A DNA stretch of 64,000 nucleotides, taken from Apiotrichum sp. Y4204. Its lineage: Eukaryota > Basidiomycota > Tremellomycetes > Trichosporonales > Trichosporonaceae. The notes under the pieces were generated by a model, which worked only from the letters and a program-made list of their open reading frames with translations, was not told where the DNA came from and ran no database searches. The stretch covers positions 186,001 through 250,000 of the forward strand of contig JAMYHL010000016.1 in assembly GCA_025531455.1 (NCBI GenBank), in the 5' to 3' direction. Below are positions 21,900 to 34,500 of the stretch, in pieces. Positions within the stretch are counted from its first letter, which is position 1. Each line of letters opens with the position of its first letter. A program made the position numbers and the translations under genes.

Positions 21900-24800
21900 A
21901 TGAGTAAGGCCTCGATCCCCTCCAAGCAGCAAACCAGCCAAGCTTCGACTCCCAACGCCTCGGCCTGGTCCCGCGGTCCTCCGACCGCTGCGTCCAACAC
22001 TTCATCCAACGTGCCTTCGACCGTTTCAACACCGCCGCCCAACGGAGCGAGCGCCAATGAGCCTGCAACTGGGGCAACCCCGGTCGCTATCGGCGGCGCG
22101 GCTTCTAAAAGAGGCAGCCTAATGGTCGGCGGAAGTGGCGATGTCCCGCCTCGGGGTGAGCATCCCTCCATTTTTCTTTTCGCATTTCTTTTCCTTATTG
22201 TCCATTGACTAACAATCAGGCAACCTCGCATTTGGCACTGTGGACTCGCCCAACCCACTTTTGTCATCATCTCCTGCCGCTCCAGGCACCACCGGAAGCC
22301 ATCTTGCCGATGCGGTCAAGTCATTTGGCTCCATTGACGCGGAGACCCCTGCTACCGGTCCCATGATTCGTGCACCTCGCCGGACGAGCGGTGGCGCGAA
22401 CCCCGCCGGCCAGACTGGTGCCCCGCAGAAGAAGCTGGATGCGCATTCTCTCTTTGCAGGCAAGCCGCAAGGCTCGGCACCGACCACGCCCATGTCTCCC
22501 TCTCAGCAGGCTGCACAAATCGGCTCCCCGGTTCACGATCGTCGTCAGTCCACCGGCCAAGTTTACCCCGGTGCCAATGGTCTGCCCAACTCGGCTCCCC
22601 ACCCATACGGCCAGACCGCTCCTGGTCAACCCCCGCATCTTCGTCCTCCCCAGGGTCAGGGCCAGCCTCGTTCTCCCGTCATGGGCCATGCCCAACCTCA
22701 ACAATTTGCTGGACCGGGGCAGGGTCAGCCGTTCCGTGTTCCTCAGCAGCCGCAGATGCAGGGCAATCCGGCTGGTCGCCCCGGCGGCGTTCCGGGAGGC
22801 CCGATACGCTCGATGATGGGCCAGCAGGGCATGCCGTACACCATGCCTCCTGGCCAGAACCCCGGCTACGGTATGATGTACCCATACGTGAGTAACGGAG
22901 ATACGGTTCCCCAGCTTGTGACTAATGTACCAGTACAACCCCTACGACCAGCATTACATGGTTGGTGGCCAATGGGCTCCCACACCGAACATGCCTCTTT
23001 CGCCCCGCTCTGCGCAATCCCAGCTGGGACAGCCGTCGCCGGCTCCGCCCAATGCTGCTCTTCCCGGAAGTGCCAGCAATAGCCCAATGCCCACTCCTCC
23101 CAGCCGGCCGCAGAGCCTCGTTGGTGGCCAACCTTCGTCCCCGATGCCATCCACTCCCTCTCGCCCGATCCAGCCTGCTTCTCCTTTCACGCCCCAGATG
23201 ACTCCCTCGTCAACTCCAAACACCCCCAGTCTCTCCGCTGGCGCTATGGCTTTTACTCCTGGCAAAACTATGGGTAACACTCCACGCAAGGCTATCAAGA
23301 TTTCCCGTCCCGACGGGACTCAGGTCAATCTTGCCGAAGCTGCCGCTGCTGCTAAGGTGCCATCGTCCGTTTCTTCCAGTGGTGTTGCTACCCCAGATCC
23401 CTCTGCCCCTGAGGAGCCTCCCAAGAAGAAAATGCCTTCTCTCCCTGTCATTGTTCGCATTGAATCGGAGGAGCAGAAGAAGACTCGTCTCGCGGAGGAA
23501 GAAAAGCGAAGGAAGATGAAGGAGGAAGAGGCCAAGGAGGAGCAGGAGCGCAAGGACCGTCTTGAGCGTCGCGCAAAGGAAGAGGAGGAGCGGAAGGCCA
23601 AGGAGGAGGCTGAGCGCAAGGCTAAGGAGCAAGAGGAGGCCGAGCAGGTGAGCCCACACTAATGCGCTAGTGAGCTGACAGTAACAGGCTGAGAAGGCGA
23701 AGGCGGAGGCTGCTGTCCCTGAGACCCAGGCTGCTGAGCCCACGAGCAAAGAGACGGAGACTCCTGAGGCCGAGGCCGAGGCCGAGGAGTCTAAGGAATC
23801 GGCATCTGCGGATGACAAGTCTACCCCGGCCGCTGAGAACCGCGCCGCCCTTACTCCGTCCGTGCAATCCGCAGCGCCATCGCCGCTTCAGTCGCCTGCT
23901 CTTGCGGCCGCCGGTCTCCCGGCAAAGCCCGTTGGTGCGATCAACGGTGCTGCGGCTCGTCGTCCCACTCCTGCTGCATTGGATGTGAAGACCGCAACCC
24001 AGGGCGCGTCGACATCAGCCGCGTCTACCCCCTCTGCTCTGTCGTCCGCCCAGCCCATCGGTGACCTCGGAGATGTCGATTATCCGTCGTCTATCAAGCC
24101 TCAGCGCCCCGAAATGAATGCTAACAACGCCCCCGGCAAGTTCCGTTACGACCGCGATTTCCTTCTGCAATTTATGGAGGTGTGCAAGGAGAAGCCGGAC
24201 ACCCTTCCCCCTCTGGATGAGATCGGTATCGAGGCTGACACTCCGGGCGGCTTTGCGTCAAAGAGCAGCCGCCCCAACCGCTCGAACCCCGGCATGCCTC
24301 GCGCTTTCCCCGGTGGTATGGGCTCCATGCCGAGCCGGTCATTCCCTGGCCCTCAGGGCCCGGGTGGCATGGGTTCGTTCAACATCGGTGGCTCCTCCCT
24401 TCGCAATTCGACCAGCGAGGACCGTTACCGCTCGTCCCCTCGTAACATGAGCCGCCAGTCTAGCCAAAACTACCCTCCCAACATTCCGATGGGTGGTTCT
24501 TCGCGGACTGGCACGAACCGCAGCCAGCGTGGAGCCAAGCGCATGCCGCAAGTGCGGTCTAGCACAGCAAACGACCCTGATGTCGCTCCGCTTGCTGTCA
24601 CCGCGAACGCGTGGGTCAACGCCCGTTCTGCTCCCACCGACGAAAAGTCTCCCGCTTTCATTGAGCGCAAGGTCAAGGCGCTTCTCAACAAGCTTACCGA
24701 GGAAAAGTTCGATTCGATCTCCGTCCAGATTCTGCAGTGGGCCAACAAGTCGCGCGAGGAGACGGACGGTATGACTCTCAAGCTTGTGATCAAGCTCGTT

Positions 24801-26518
24801 TTCGAGAAGTCCACCGACGAGTCTCACTGGTCCGCCATGTACGCCAAGCTGTGTCGTCTCCTTCTCGACCGCCTGGACCCCGCCGTTTCTGAAGTGATCG
24901 ACGGCAAGGTGGTGTCTGGCGGCAGCCTTTTCCGCAAATACCTTCTTGGTCGTTGCCAGGCTGATTTCGAAGCTGGCTGGAAGGCCCGTGAAGAGGCTGC
25001 TCTTCTTGCTACCGCCAAGAGCGAGGAAGACAAGGAGCGCCTCGCCAAGGCTGAGACTGAGAAGGAGGATGGTGGTGAAGCGCCCATGATGAGCGATGAG
25101 TACTACGCCGCCCAAAAGGCTAAGCGTCGTGGACTTGGTCTTGTCCAGCTTATTGGAGAGCTTTACAAGCTCGAGATGCTTTCCAAGGCTGTCATTCGGG
25201 AGTGTCTTGTACGCCTTCTCGGCAACGTCGAGAACCCTGATGAGGAGGACCTCGAGTCGACCTGCAAGCTTCTCACTACCGTTGGAAGGCAGTTCGATGA
25301 CGCGTCCGGCCGTCAGCTGGATATTGTCTTTGAGCGCCTGACCGCATTGACTCAGAACGACGTCGTCTCATCTCGTATTCGTTTCATGATTATGGTGAGT
25401 GGCACTTGGTATGCGTTGTACTTACATTGTCCAGGACGTGATAGACCTTCGCAAGAACAAGTGGCAGTCCAAGAAGGAGGTTGTTCCGACAACAATAGCG
25501 CAGATCCACCAGCAGGCCGCCCGCGAAAACGCCGAAAAGGCCCAGGCTGCCCGCGAGTCGATTTCTCGTGGAGGTTCCCGCGCTGGCCATTCGCGCCGCG
25601 AGGGTCCTCAGCCCGGCGAGTGGCAGTCGGTTGCCGCTGGGCCGCGTCCCCCTCAGCGCCCCACCGACCTTTCCATGTTTGGTCGCGGCGTCAGCTCCGC
25701 CGGCCTTCCCAACACTCCCACATTCGGCCCTACTGGTGCATTCGCCCGTGGTCGCAAGGGTGGTGCGGCTGGCAGCACTCCGCCACTTTCGCGTCATTCC
25801 TCGACTACCAACATGAGCAACATGTTCGGTGTCCTGAACGAAGCCGGCGACGGTTCAGCAGCAGAAGCATCCACAGATGCTGCCCCGGAGCGCAAGAAGC
25901 TTCAACTTGCTCCTCGTACCAAGCCCCTCCCCGCCCAGGACAGCGAGGGTGGCCAGGAGGGCAGCGACGACGGATCGGATGCCGAAGCGACAATGAGCGA
26001 GGAAGAGGCCAAGCGGAAGATCGGCGTCGACTTGAAAGAGTTGTGGGGCGAGAAGGACTCTGGTGGCTCGAGGAACCCGTCCGACATTGTCGAGTACTAC
26101 CGTGCACTTCCCGCTGCGCTTCGGTATATGCTTTCGGAGAAGCTTGCGGAGGACGTTTTCCGTATCGCCAAGATGCGTGATGCCGAGGTTGTTGCGAAGG
26201 GCTGGACGGCCGCGCTGGGAGCTGAGGTCGTGACTTCTGAGGACCTCAAGAAGGGGTGAGTTGTGTTTCTGTGTCGCGTTGACTGACATTACCAGTCTTG
26301 AAGCGAGAATGACGACTCTCGACGATGATGCGATCGACTTCCCTCAGGCCTACAAGGCCATCGCTGCTCTGATGCGCAGCGTTGCGCTTGGGCAGGAGGA
26401 GATTGACGCTCTTCTCGAGAAGGTTGATGTCTACGGCGAGCCCCGCATCACACCTAAGATGAAGCTTGACAAGGCTTTCGGCCAGCTCGACGAGGAGGCT
26501 GCGGCCGCCTCTGAGTAG
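21900..26518 (+). CDS. Translation initiation factor eIF4G
   Basis: Scaffold of the cap-binding complex that joins eIF4E, eIF4A, eIF3 and poly(A)-binding protein. Exons 21900..22155, 22220..22887, 22934..23647, 23688..25394, 25435..26255 and 26296..26518 give 1,462 aa. The N-terminal half is disordered and rich in Pro, Gln, Ser and Gly. A highly charged coiled segment (EEEKRRKMKEEEAKEEQERK) follows. An eIF4E-binding motif YxxxxL-hydrophobic occurs as YDRDFLLQF at about residue 700. The MIF4G domain spans about residues 870-1150 (KALLNKLTEEKFDSISVQIL; FEKSTDESHWSAMYAKLC). A C-terminal segment with GVDLKELWGEKDSG and YRALPAALRYMLSEKLAEDV resembles a short MA3-like helical region. All five introns are 40-64 bp. 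Several long antisense frames are shadows of the biased coding sequence. Confidence 0.95.
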
Positions 26519-27140
26519 ATCTTGGTCGATTAGATGCGGACGCTTGAAGATGACCATTATACCCGGCACTTTTCGCAGCAAATTGGACGGCATACATCCT
26601 GTCCTCACATCTCGACATCAGCAACCCTAATGAACGTCCCTCAGAGCGCCTCGTTCCATCTGTGCTTCGGCCACACCTCATTGCCACTCCAGCTTTTCTT
26701 CTGTCCCAAATTCCGTTTTTCGATACTTGTGTGCCATGTGGATTTCTCGCTGGTGGCCTCGTTTTCGCGTTCTCGGTCTGAGTCATCTGTACAGTTAATT
26801 GTGCTTGACAACAACCAGGACGAGGTAAATGACGATATGGCTGTAGTTCCGTTTGCAATGATGCGCATGCATATTTAGAGTACTGGATGGGGAATGGCTC
26901 TAGAATGAATATTCCTGTTCGTGTGTGGTGCTATGCATCACTCTCATACTCTCAGACGTTTGGCATGGTATAATGTGTAAAGGCTACTCTCCTCTGGGTG
27001 TCGCTGTCGATACTGATGACATAAGCGTGCTGTCAAAGCATGGTAGCTCGACCTCACCTCCACCTCATCGCTCCTGTTGATTGTTGATGGTCCTCAATTC
27101 ACTCAACTAACAACACTGCTTCACCAGCTCATCACCGACC
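26519..27140. other. Intergenic region between eIF4G and gab1
   Basis: This 622-bp stretch holds the 3' flank of eIF4G and the promoter of the next gene. No gene or clear element is seen. Confidence 0.5.
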
Positions 27141-28714
27141 ATGACGGCGTCCAGTACACGCGTGGAATCGCAACACTTCCTTACGGGTATTATAGCAACA
27201 GCTGCTCTCGTTCGAATAGGTATATTCGCATCGACCACGTTGCCAGCTCTCCTCGAACGCAGACCAGAGTTGACTTCACCGTTGACCGCCTTTCGGAGCT
27301 GTGAGCACCACATGATGTAGTCACATACTCATCCCGCAGTGAAAGAGGGTGTATACTTGTACAACAATGATCTGGGTCCCTACTCTGGCGGAGTCTTCCA
27401 TCATGTATGTGGGAATGTTTGAATGCCATCGTGCTATTGCTGACAATTGATAGTCCCCGGTGTACCTCTTCCTCTTCACCCATTTGGTATATGTCAATTC
27501 GACAATTCTGACATCGCTGCTGTGGACAACGGTGGACATTGCAGCTAGCCTGTGTCTGGTGAAGATCTGGCGGTCGCGTCGCATCTCCGCCTTACCGAGC
27601 TGGCAAGGCAGGGAATATGTCGTCGTGCTCCTGTGAGTCCCGCCCAACTGCGCCGCTTACGATTAGATACCTGTTCAACCCGTACACGCTTCTATCATGC
27701 GTTGCGCGCTCCACCACATCTCTGGACAACTTCCTTGTGTTGGCCGCTATTGCGAGTGCCTGTTCTGGTGGGTATGGGGGTAAGTTTGCCGCTGACCCAT
27801 CACAGGACAACGCGTTCTCGCAGTGGTATCGTTGGCCGTTGCGTCGCATACGGCGCTGTATCCCGTTCTCCTGCTGCCCCCACTTTTGCTTCTACTACAA
27901 AAGTCCTCGAGGCGTTCCCTCGGAGCGCGGTTATCCGATTTCCTGGTCTTCGCGCTCGTCTACCTGGCCATCGCGGCCGTGAACACCTGGGCTTTGGGAC
28001 CAGACTGGGCATATGCCACGCTGGGCGTCATGTAGGTCGAATAGAGGTGCCACGCGTATCCTGCAGCTGACAGAAACACAGCCTCACAGCATCCGATTTG
28101 ACGCCGAACGTCGGCATGTGGTGGTATTTCTTCGCTGAGATGTTTGACCACTTCCGCCCCTTCTTCCGCGGCGTTTTCCAGGTATGTTGACCAAAGTGAT
28201 TCAGTAGCTGATGCCCTCCAGCTCCATCTGCTGATCTATGTTGCTCCGCTCTGTCTTCGCTTGGAAGACCCGCTCACCGTGCTCCTCGTTCTCGTTGGAG
28301 CCATCTCGACGTGGAAGAGCTACCCCACTGTCGGGGACATGGCCCTGTGGGCAGGACTGCTCGGTTGTTTCCCGGAAGTGCTTCAAAGTACGCTTCTTCG
28401 ATCGTGCAGCTGCTGACATCTCAGACTTGAGGCATCCTCTCTTCTCGCTTACCACACATCTCTACACGTGTATCCTTCTGCCGCTCCTTCACTCCCTGTG
28501 GCTTCTGACTGGTGCGGGCAACGCAAACTTCTTCTACGCGGCCACCATGGTCTACGGTCTCAACTCCACTCTAGCCATCGCCGACGTTCTTGGAGCGATT
28601 CTTGGCAACAGTGTCAAGAAACAGTTGGAATCACTGCTCTTTGAGCCAACATCTGCAACGGAGGAGCCAATTGAGGAAGAAATAGACATCGTGCAGCTGG
28701 CTACTTTGCACTAG
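27141..28714 (+). CDS. GAB1: GPI transamidase subunit Gab1 (PIG-U)
   Basis: Multi-pass ER membrane subunit of the complex that attaches GPI anchors to proteins. Eight exons (27141..27300, 27340..27404, 27454..27632, 27667..27767, 27806..28031, 28082..28181, 28222..28387, 28425..28714) give 428 aa. Family features: [21 protein letters not shown] near residues 55-75, [40 protein letters not shown] with FF following, and at least eight hydrophobic helices. The introns are 34-50 bp, and the 34-bp one (27633..27666) is among the shortest in the window. The acidic C-terminal tail ([17 protein letters not shown]) is cytosolic by family topology. Its product would act on GPI proteins such as the BIM1-like protein in this window. 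Confidence 0.94.
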
Positions 28715-28760
28715 TGATAATGAACTATATACAATGTGTTATACTGGTCCCGACGGACCT

Positions 28761-29941
28761 TCAATTAAGCACGGCCCAACAAGCTATGATGAATCCCAAA
28801 ACACTCCAGAGAGAACCAGAATAAATGCGAGCCGCAGCACTTTGGGCGGCGGTGGGCTGGGGTATATGCGTGATGAACGAGGCTCCGCATTTAGCGTTTA
28901 TTGTTGATACGGCATTAGAGAGAATGCTGGCGTTGAGGCTGGTCGTGTTAGATGACCATTCCCCGAGATGGTTCATAAGCAGACCGGAACACGGTGAGCA
29001 TGTCGGTGTTGATGAAGACGGCAGGCTGCGTTTGCGTCAGCAGTGGAACTCCACCATCTCAACTCAAGCACTCACATGTTTCCGGCTGTGAGCATCCACA
29101 AATACAGGTCGTCGGGCCGCTCGCTGCTAATAGCCTCGAGATAACAATACACCCCAGTCTGGGGGTTGGTCAAGCCAGAAGCGGTACGCAAGACTTGATA
29201 GTTGCCGAGTCCCCGACGCGTCTGTCCCGCGACCGCCTGGCGATCACTCCCCTTTCCCAACTCAGCCGCACAGTTCGACTTCTGCGAGACCTGTTTGTAA
29301 AAGGTCGCAAATTGCTGATCGCACTCCCCTGCCGATGGGGCCGGCGAATTCGTATATGCGATGAGATCGTTGATGTGCGAATAGTTGCCCGTGCGCGTAG
29401 CCTCAAGAACCTGGGCCTTGAACGCGGAAGAGGTAAATATGAGGAGGGAGAATGGAAGACAAGACATGAACGCTGAGGAAGCGACCAGGTTGGTGATATA
29501 CTGCAGGCACTGGCCAGAGAGGGCATATAGGGTGGTGTCGAGCGGAGTGGGGACGGGGCTCGGTGCGGAGGAGGGAATGACAGTGGGCGGTTTTGGAAGA
29601 GTGACATTGCGTGTACGAGTGACACTCGCTGTTTCTGACGCTGAGGATTGTGCTGGTGCTGGTGATAGTGAGGGCAAGGCCGTTGGGGAGTGGAGAGAGG
29701 TCTGGGCCGCATTGTCATCGGCGACACTGTTCGTCGCAGATTCATCGCGGCGCGCTAGCTGTATCTGCTCGGGAGAGGGGATAATCGGCACAGCGGACGC
29801 GACGGGGAAAGAATGTCGCCTTTGGGGTTGATCGACTTCATGGTGTTGTTGAATCCGGAACGGCGGCCGCAGTGAATGTGCCGAAGCAGGAGAGCTCCCA
29901 GCTGTGAGGAGTATTGCGGTTGCTAGAATCCACAGCCGCAT
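28761..29941 (-). CDS. Secreted DUF7729-like protein with C-terminal hydrophobic tail
   Basis: Function unknown. Exons 29941..29076 and 29025..28761 give 376 aa. A signal peptide (MRLWILATAILLTAGSSPASA) is followed by a Ser/Pro/Thr-rich region to about residue 145. Then comes a Cys-containing helical domain: CLQYITNLVASSAFMSCLPF and SLLIFTSSAF, CDQQFATFYKQVSQKSNCAAEL, GVYCYLEAI and, after the intron, LPSSSTPTCSPC. This cysteine pattern matches the fungal family I know as DUF7729. The C-terminus is hydrophobic (SLWSVLGFIIACWAVLN), consistent with a GPI signal or membrane anchor. Splicing of the 50-bp intron 29026..29075 restores the LPSSSTPTC motif. A wall or membrane location is inferred. It converges on gab1, with 46 bp between stop codons. 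Confidence 0.82.
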
Positions 29942-31573
29942 CGCAACCACAGCGGTGCTTGTCGCAAGTTCGGGCAAGAAATAGATTGGAAACCACAAGC
30001 TCGAGGACGAGGAATGTTGAGATGCCGGTATTTAGTTGCGACTGGAGTCGGCCAGAGGGGATTATAATACAGTTGACGCGATCCCGACGGTGAACAAACG
30101 CGACGAAACGCTGATGGGTGAGATGTGAGAATGCTTTTGACAGTGCAAGAAAGATGGTGAGGACGGAAGAAGAGTGTCAAGATAGGGTGATCGGAGGATG
30201 CGCAGATGTCAAAGCTGTGAAGGGACTAAGGCGAATTGTGACGAGCCGACAAGCGAGGGGACGGGAGTGAGGATAAGGGTGTTTGCTGTTGATGACGATG
30301 GGATACGATGCCAACGCTGACTGTGATGCTGGCGGTAGCGTTGCCGAATTGCTGATGGTGTTTGGACATGAGATGACATGGACAGTCACCACCTCGGATC
30401 ACTTTAGTCACCAGTACGGAACATGCATGGCGTTGCGCAGACTGTTGAGCCGACTGTTCTCGCCGTCTTTCTTTTGCTCTTGCTCTGATGCTATCCCCAG
30501 AGCACAGAGGCGGTTTATTATTATTGCATTTGCCGATTTTTTATTTTCCGTGCTGTACTTGGTACGGATACCGAGAATGGCCAAGAGAGAGGCCCAAGAG
30601 GCACGGGGATCACGAGAGGCTATGGGTCCCAGGTACAGGTACGTATAGGTACGTAGTAGAACCGGCGGGCATGGCGGGACACGCAGGGCGCCACCTGCGG
30701 ACCGAGCACCTGTCCCTGCTTACGCCGCAGCGGGCGGGGGCGGGGGGCGCAGTTCTCGACTTTGCACTAACGCACCTTGGCGCTAAACAAGACTTCCGGC
30801 TTCTGGAGCCACCCGCGCTACTGGGCTCGTGCGATGTGCTCTATATTTTAGGCACAAGATCGTCCGGGGGCCAGACCCTGGAGCTTGTGGACCCGGAGGC
30901 CGGGCCCTCAGGGCCTGCCCCACGTAGGCCACGATTCCTCCCCAGGGCGCAAAGTGATTCAGGGCGCATGTAGGCCGGGATTGTTTGTCGTCTTCCCGGC
31001 TGTCTAGCTGTGCCGCGCCGTCATGGTCTCGGCCTACTTGGCCGGCGTTACGTGTCTGCTAGCTACCGCGACTACTACTTCAGTCGAGCTGATGAGCTGC
31101 TGCTTTCTGCTTGTCGATCACCCTTCCTGTTCTCGACAGACAGCACTTTGACCTTACGAGAACGTCGGATCGCGCTCGTACGTAACTGCGCAAGGAGATC
31201 CAAGCGATGGGCAATGTGTGCAGGAAGGTTCCTGCGGGCCATGAATACCAGAATTCGTTTTTGTTATCCGATGCATTATGAACGCGCTCGACATGCCCAA
31301 TGTCAAGACCGACAACAGAGATAGGCTTATTGATCGTACCTGTACCCGTTCCTGGCTTCCTGAGCGATAATCGGACGGAACAAACAGTGTACCGTGGCCA
31401 TAGTGGTCGCCTCTCGAGTAGCACTTAGAATCTGTTTCTTCTGTGGTTTCTTTAGTGTGCACCGGGTCTATCCATTAACTGTGACTTAAGATCTCGTGTA
31501 CACTCGGGGTAGAGTCCGGATGATCGGTCAATTCTCTATGCCATTGATTGCATCATATGATCACCTGTGTGAA
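29942..31573. other. Intergenic region between the DUF7729-like gene and ufd2, with a GC-rich block
   Basis: This 1.6-kb stretch lies upstream of the DUF7729-like gene and downstream of ufd2. Most of it is AT-balanced, but 30650-30975 is strongly GC-rich and holds an ATG-started frame of about 101 codons (from 30670), with no recognisable homology and a repetitive composition. No RNA gene signature was recognised. Confidence 0.45.
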
Positions 31574-34500
31574 CTACGGTTTCGTGTCCATCGCATCATC
31601 TCCACCCTTCTTCCCTTCCGCGATCCAGGCGTCAATCTTGAGCTTGAGCTCCGTGTCCGGGATGATGTCCTCGTACTTCAAACTGAGAGTGTAAGCCACG
31701 GCTGCGAAACTGATGAGCACTCACGGCATGTTATTGAACGGATCTTGGTCTTTGGAGAGGAGCACGGCGCGGATAGTGCTGCGGTCGATCACGACGCGGG
31801 AGATTGGAAGAATCACGGGATCCTTCATCACTAGACACCAAGTCAGTATGTCATAATTCTACACTTGGGTTCGGACTCACAGGTTGCCAGAAGCGGGTCC
31901 AAGAACTCGTCTGGGATTTCTCGCTCATCCTCCTCCTCCATCGTCGCCTTGGCATTCTCCACGCGTGTGACGAACCCGAGAATGGCCTCCGCTTCACCTT
32001 CAGTCATCACTGCACGGTTCCTGAGGACACGGGCGAATCGTTCAAACAACCCTTTCGAGTAGCTGCGGCCATCGTTTGCAACAGCGCGGATGAAGGCCGG
32101 CTCGTTTCCCAGATTGAGATAGATCTGCGCAATGGCTGCCAGCAGCGGCTTCGGTTTGAAAGAGAAACGCTCTGGGTCAGACAACTTGAGATCCTGCATC
32201 TTGGGACCAATGAGGTTTGTCAAGTTCTCGTCGAGCGACTGTACATTTAGCAAGGAGTCTGCTTGTCGTACTTACAGCGGCCAGACGATCTACGATCTCT
32301 CCTGTTAAGAATGGCTCTTTCGTGGTGGCGGTGATATCCCGAATAAGCTCTGCATGATCACGACCCATGGCAGTTGGAAATGGTGCTCCGCGTTCGGCCT
32401 GCTTGAGCAACGCCTCGGCGTCGGTACGTTCCTGATCAGACAGTTCGTTCCACTGCTGAACATCGGCTTTCTGAGCTCGAATCGAGTGGATCTTTGCCAG
32501 GTTTGTCAAGGACTCCTCTAGGTACCACGTAGTGTCGCTCATGAGCATGTTGACAAACTTGATGAACTGATCAGAGTCGTCCCTGTTCCCGTTAGAGGCA
32601 ATTAACACGCCAACTTACTTGGTGGATTGCACAAACGCTTCGCGATGGAGAGGATTCGCCCACATAGACTTGATAATTCGACTGATATCGCGCCTGGCGG
32701 TCAGCAAAAGTCTACAACTCAAACCGTGCTAAAAACACTCACCGGAAGTTGAACTTATCTAAGACGAGGTTAGAGATACCATTACCGCTCAATCACTCAC
32801 CGAAGAACTGTCCATGTCCGCCGGTGTTTTCGACATCTGTGCGGCCTTTAGCATGTGAACAACAAATAAGTCACCTACCAATGAAGAACCGGATAAGAGT
32901 GGGCATCAAATGCGTTGTTGACAGTGTGTGAACACTCAATCGGTCGAAGAGTGTACCACGACGATAGTATCCCACTGGGTATAGGCCATTTGCAAGAGTC
33001 TGGGTTAAGCCTCGTCACAACGTTGAGTACCTACAGCAACGATCTTGGCTTTCAGGAATGGGTTCTTAACGTAGGTGGGTGAGAGGAATGTGATAGCGAA
33101 GGTAATGAGGATATCCTTGTCGCCATTGTCTAGGGCATCTGGGTCATATCTGTTGACATTAGTTGTCATATCGTGGATTCAGATCGAATACACGGACCTC
33201 GAAAGGAACTCGTAATATTCAACAATGTTCTCGAACAGGAACTCAGGTAGCATGCGGAACTGCACAGGAGCCTCGGTTGGTAGAGGCAACCTAAGACATA
33301 ATCAGCATTGTTTTCAGTGGAACTGCTCACGAGATTGGAACCTGAGGATGTTGATGCTTGGGGTCGACCATCCGCAGCAGCCAATTCATGACAAAACCAC
33401 AGAAGGTCACGTTCTGGCGCGTAAACTTGGGGTCCAGCAGCTGTGTGTCAAAGCTGTGGATGGCAGCATGACTCCTGGCAATGTTGTCCTGAGCTAGTCA
33501 GCGGATCATCATTGTGGTCGCGCCTACCTTCAGCTTTTTCACATTGGCTTCACCCTGGGCCTGAGTCGTTGGGTTCTGGACAGTGATTAGCAAGTCGTAA
33601 AGCCGGCAGAGAAATCGATAAAACTCACTGCGGCCCACTCCTCGCGACGAGCTTCAAAATTGCGAAGATCATCTTCCAACTCTGAGATGCCTTTCTCCAG
33701 ATCCTTCCGAGTACCAATGGTCTTCAGCAGACCAAGATGGTGAACGGAATTAAGCATGAAGAAGATGTCAGAAATGAAATTGGGTGCCGAATCCGTCTCC
33801 ATCACGGACGAAGAATACTCGTCCGCCTCTTCCTTAGAGGCATGGATCTTGGTTTCCTCTTCGACATTTAGGCGTTTCGAGTAACGGTAGTAACCGGGAT
33901 CGACTTTGTCAAGCTTGTATCAGCATAGATGTCAGAAGGGTAAGGGCTCACCTTTGAGAACTGTACATCCATGACTGGCTCGAAAAGCTTGAGAAGAACA
34001 GCTTGAATGTTGATCATAAAGCCATCGGAGGAGACGGTGGCGTAGTTGACCTGAAGAGTTAGCTGAAGTCAGGAGTACAGTCAGCGACATACACGCATGC
34101 CGGCGCGCTTCTGGTTAAGGTTCACGACCTGCGCAAAGAAGTCGAGAACCCCCTCCCGTGATTCGGCCGAGCCTCGAACAATAGCATTGTAGATGCCAAA
34201 CAATGATGACTGGGATTAGCGGACACTAGGCCTCAGAGGAAACGCCTACCTGCAGGTTTGTCAGAGCGGAGCGGAGATTCGCTTTGTTTGCGTCAATGTC
34301 GGCGACCTGTCTTTCCGTTGGATTGGAGAAGTACGTCTTCTCAATCTGCGGCTGTTTCGTCAGACATCGACTGGGTCTTCTAACATACAAATTCGCGTGG
34401 GAAGACACTCAGCCTCGTAAGGGGTCCGAGAAGCGACTGCCATTCAAGTTTAGGTGCTGTAACACCTGGAGCCACCCAGATCGGCAGCGACGGCAACTAA

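Noticed and set aside
23210..25115. Long minus-strand frames (202 and 258 codons)
   Set aside because: They are antisense to eIF4G; the Leu/Ser/Arg-rich composition is expected from reversed Glu/Lys/Ala codons.
31010..31462. Several 100-codon frames on both strands upstream of the ufd2 end
   Set aside because: They overlap each other with no homology, no intron structure and no codon bias.
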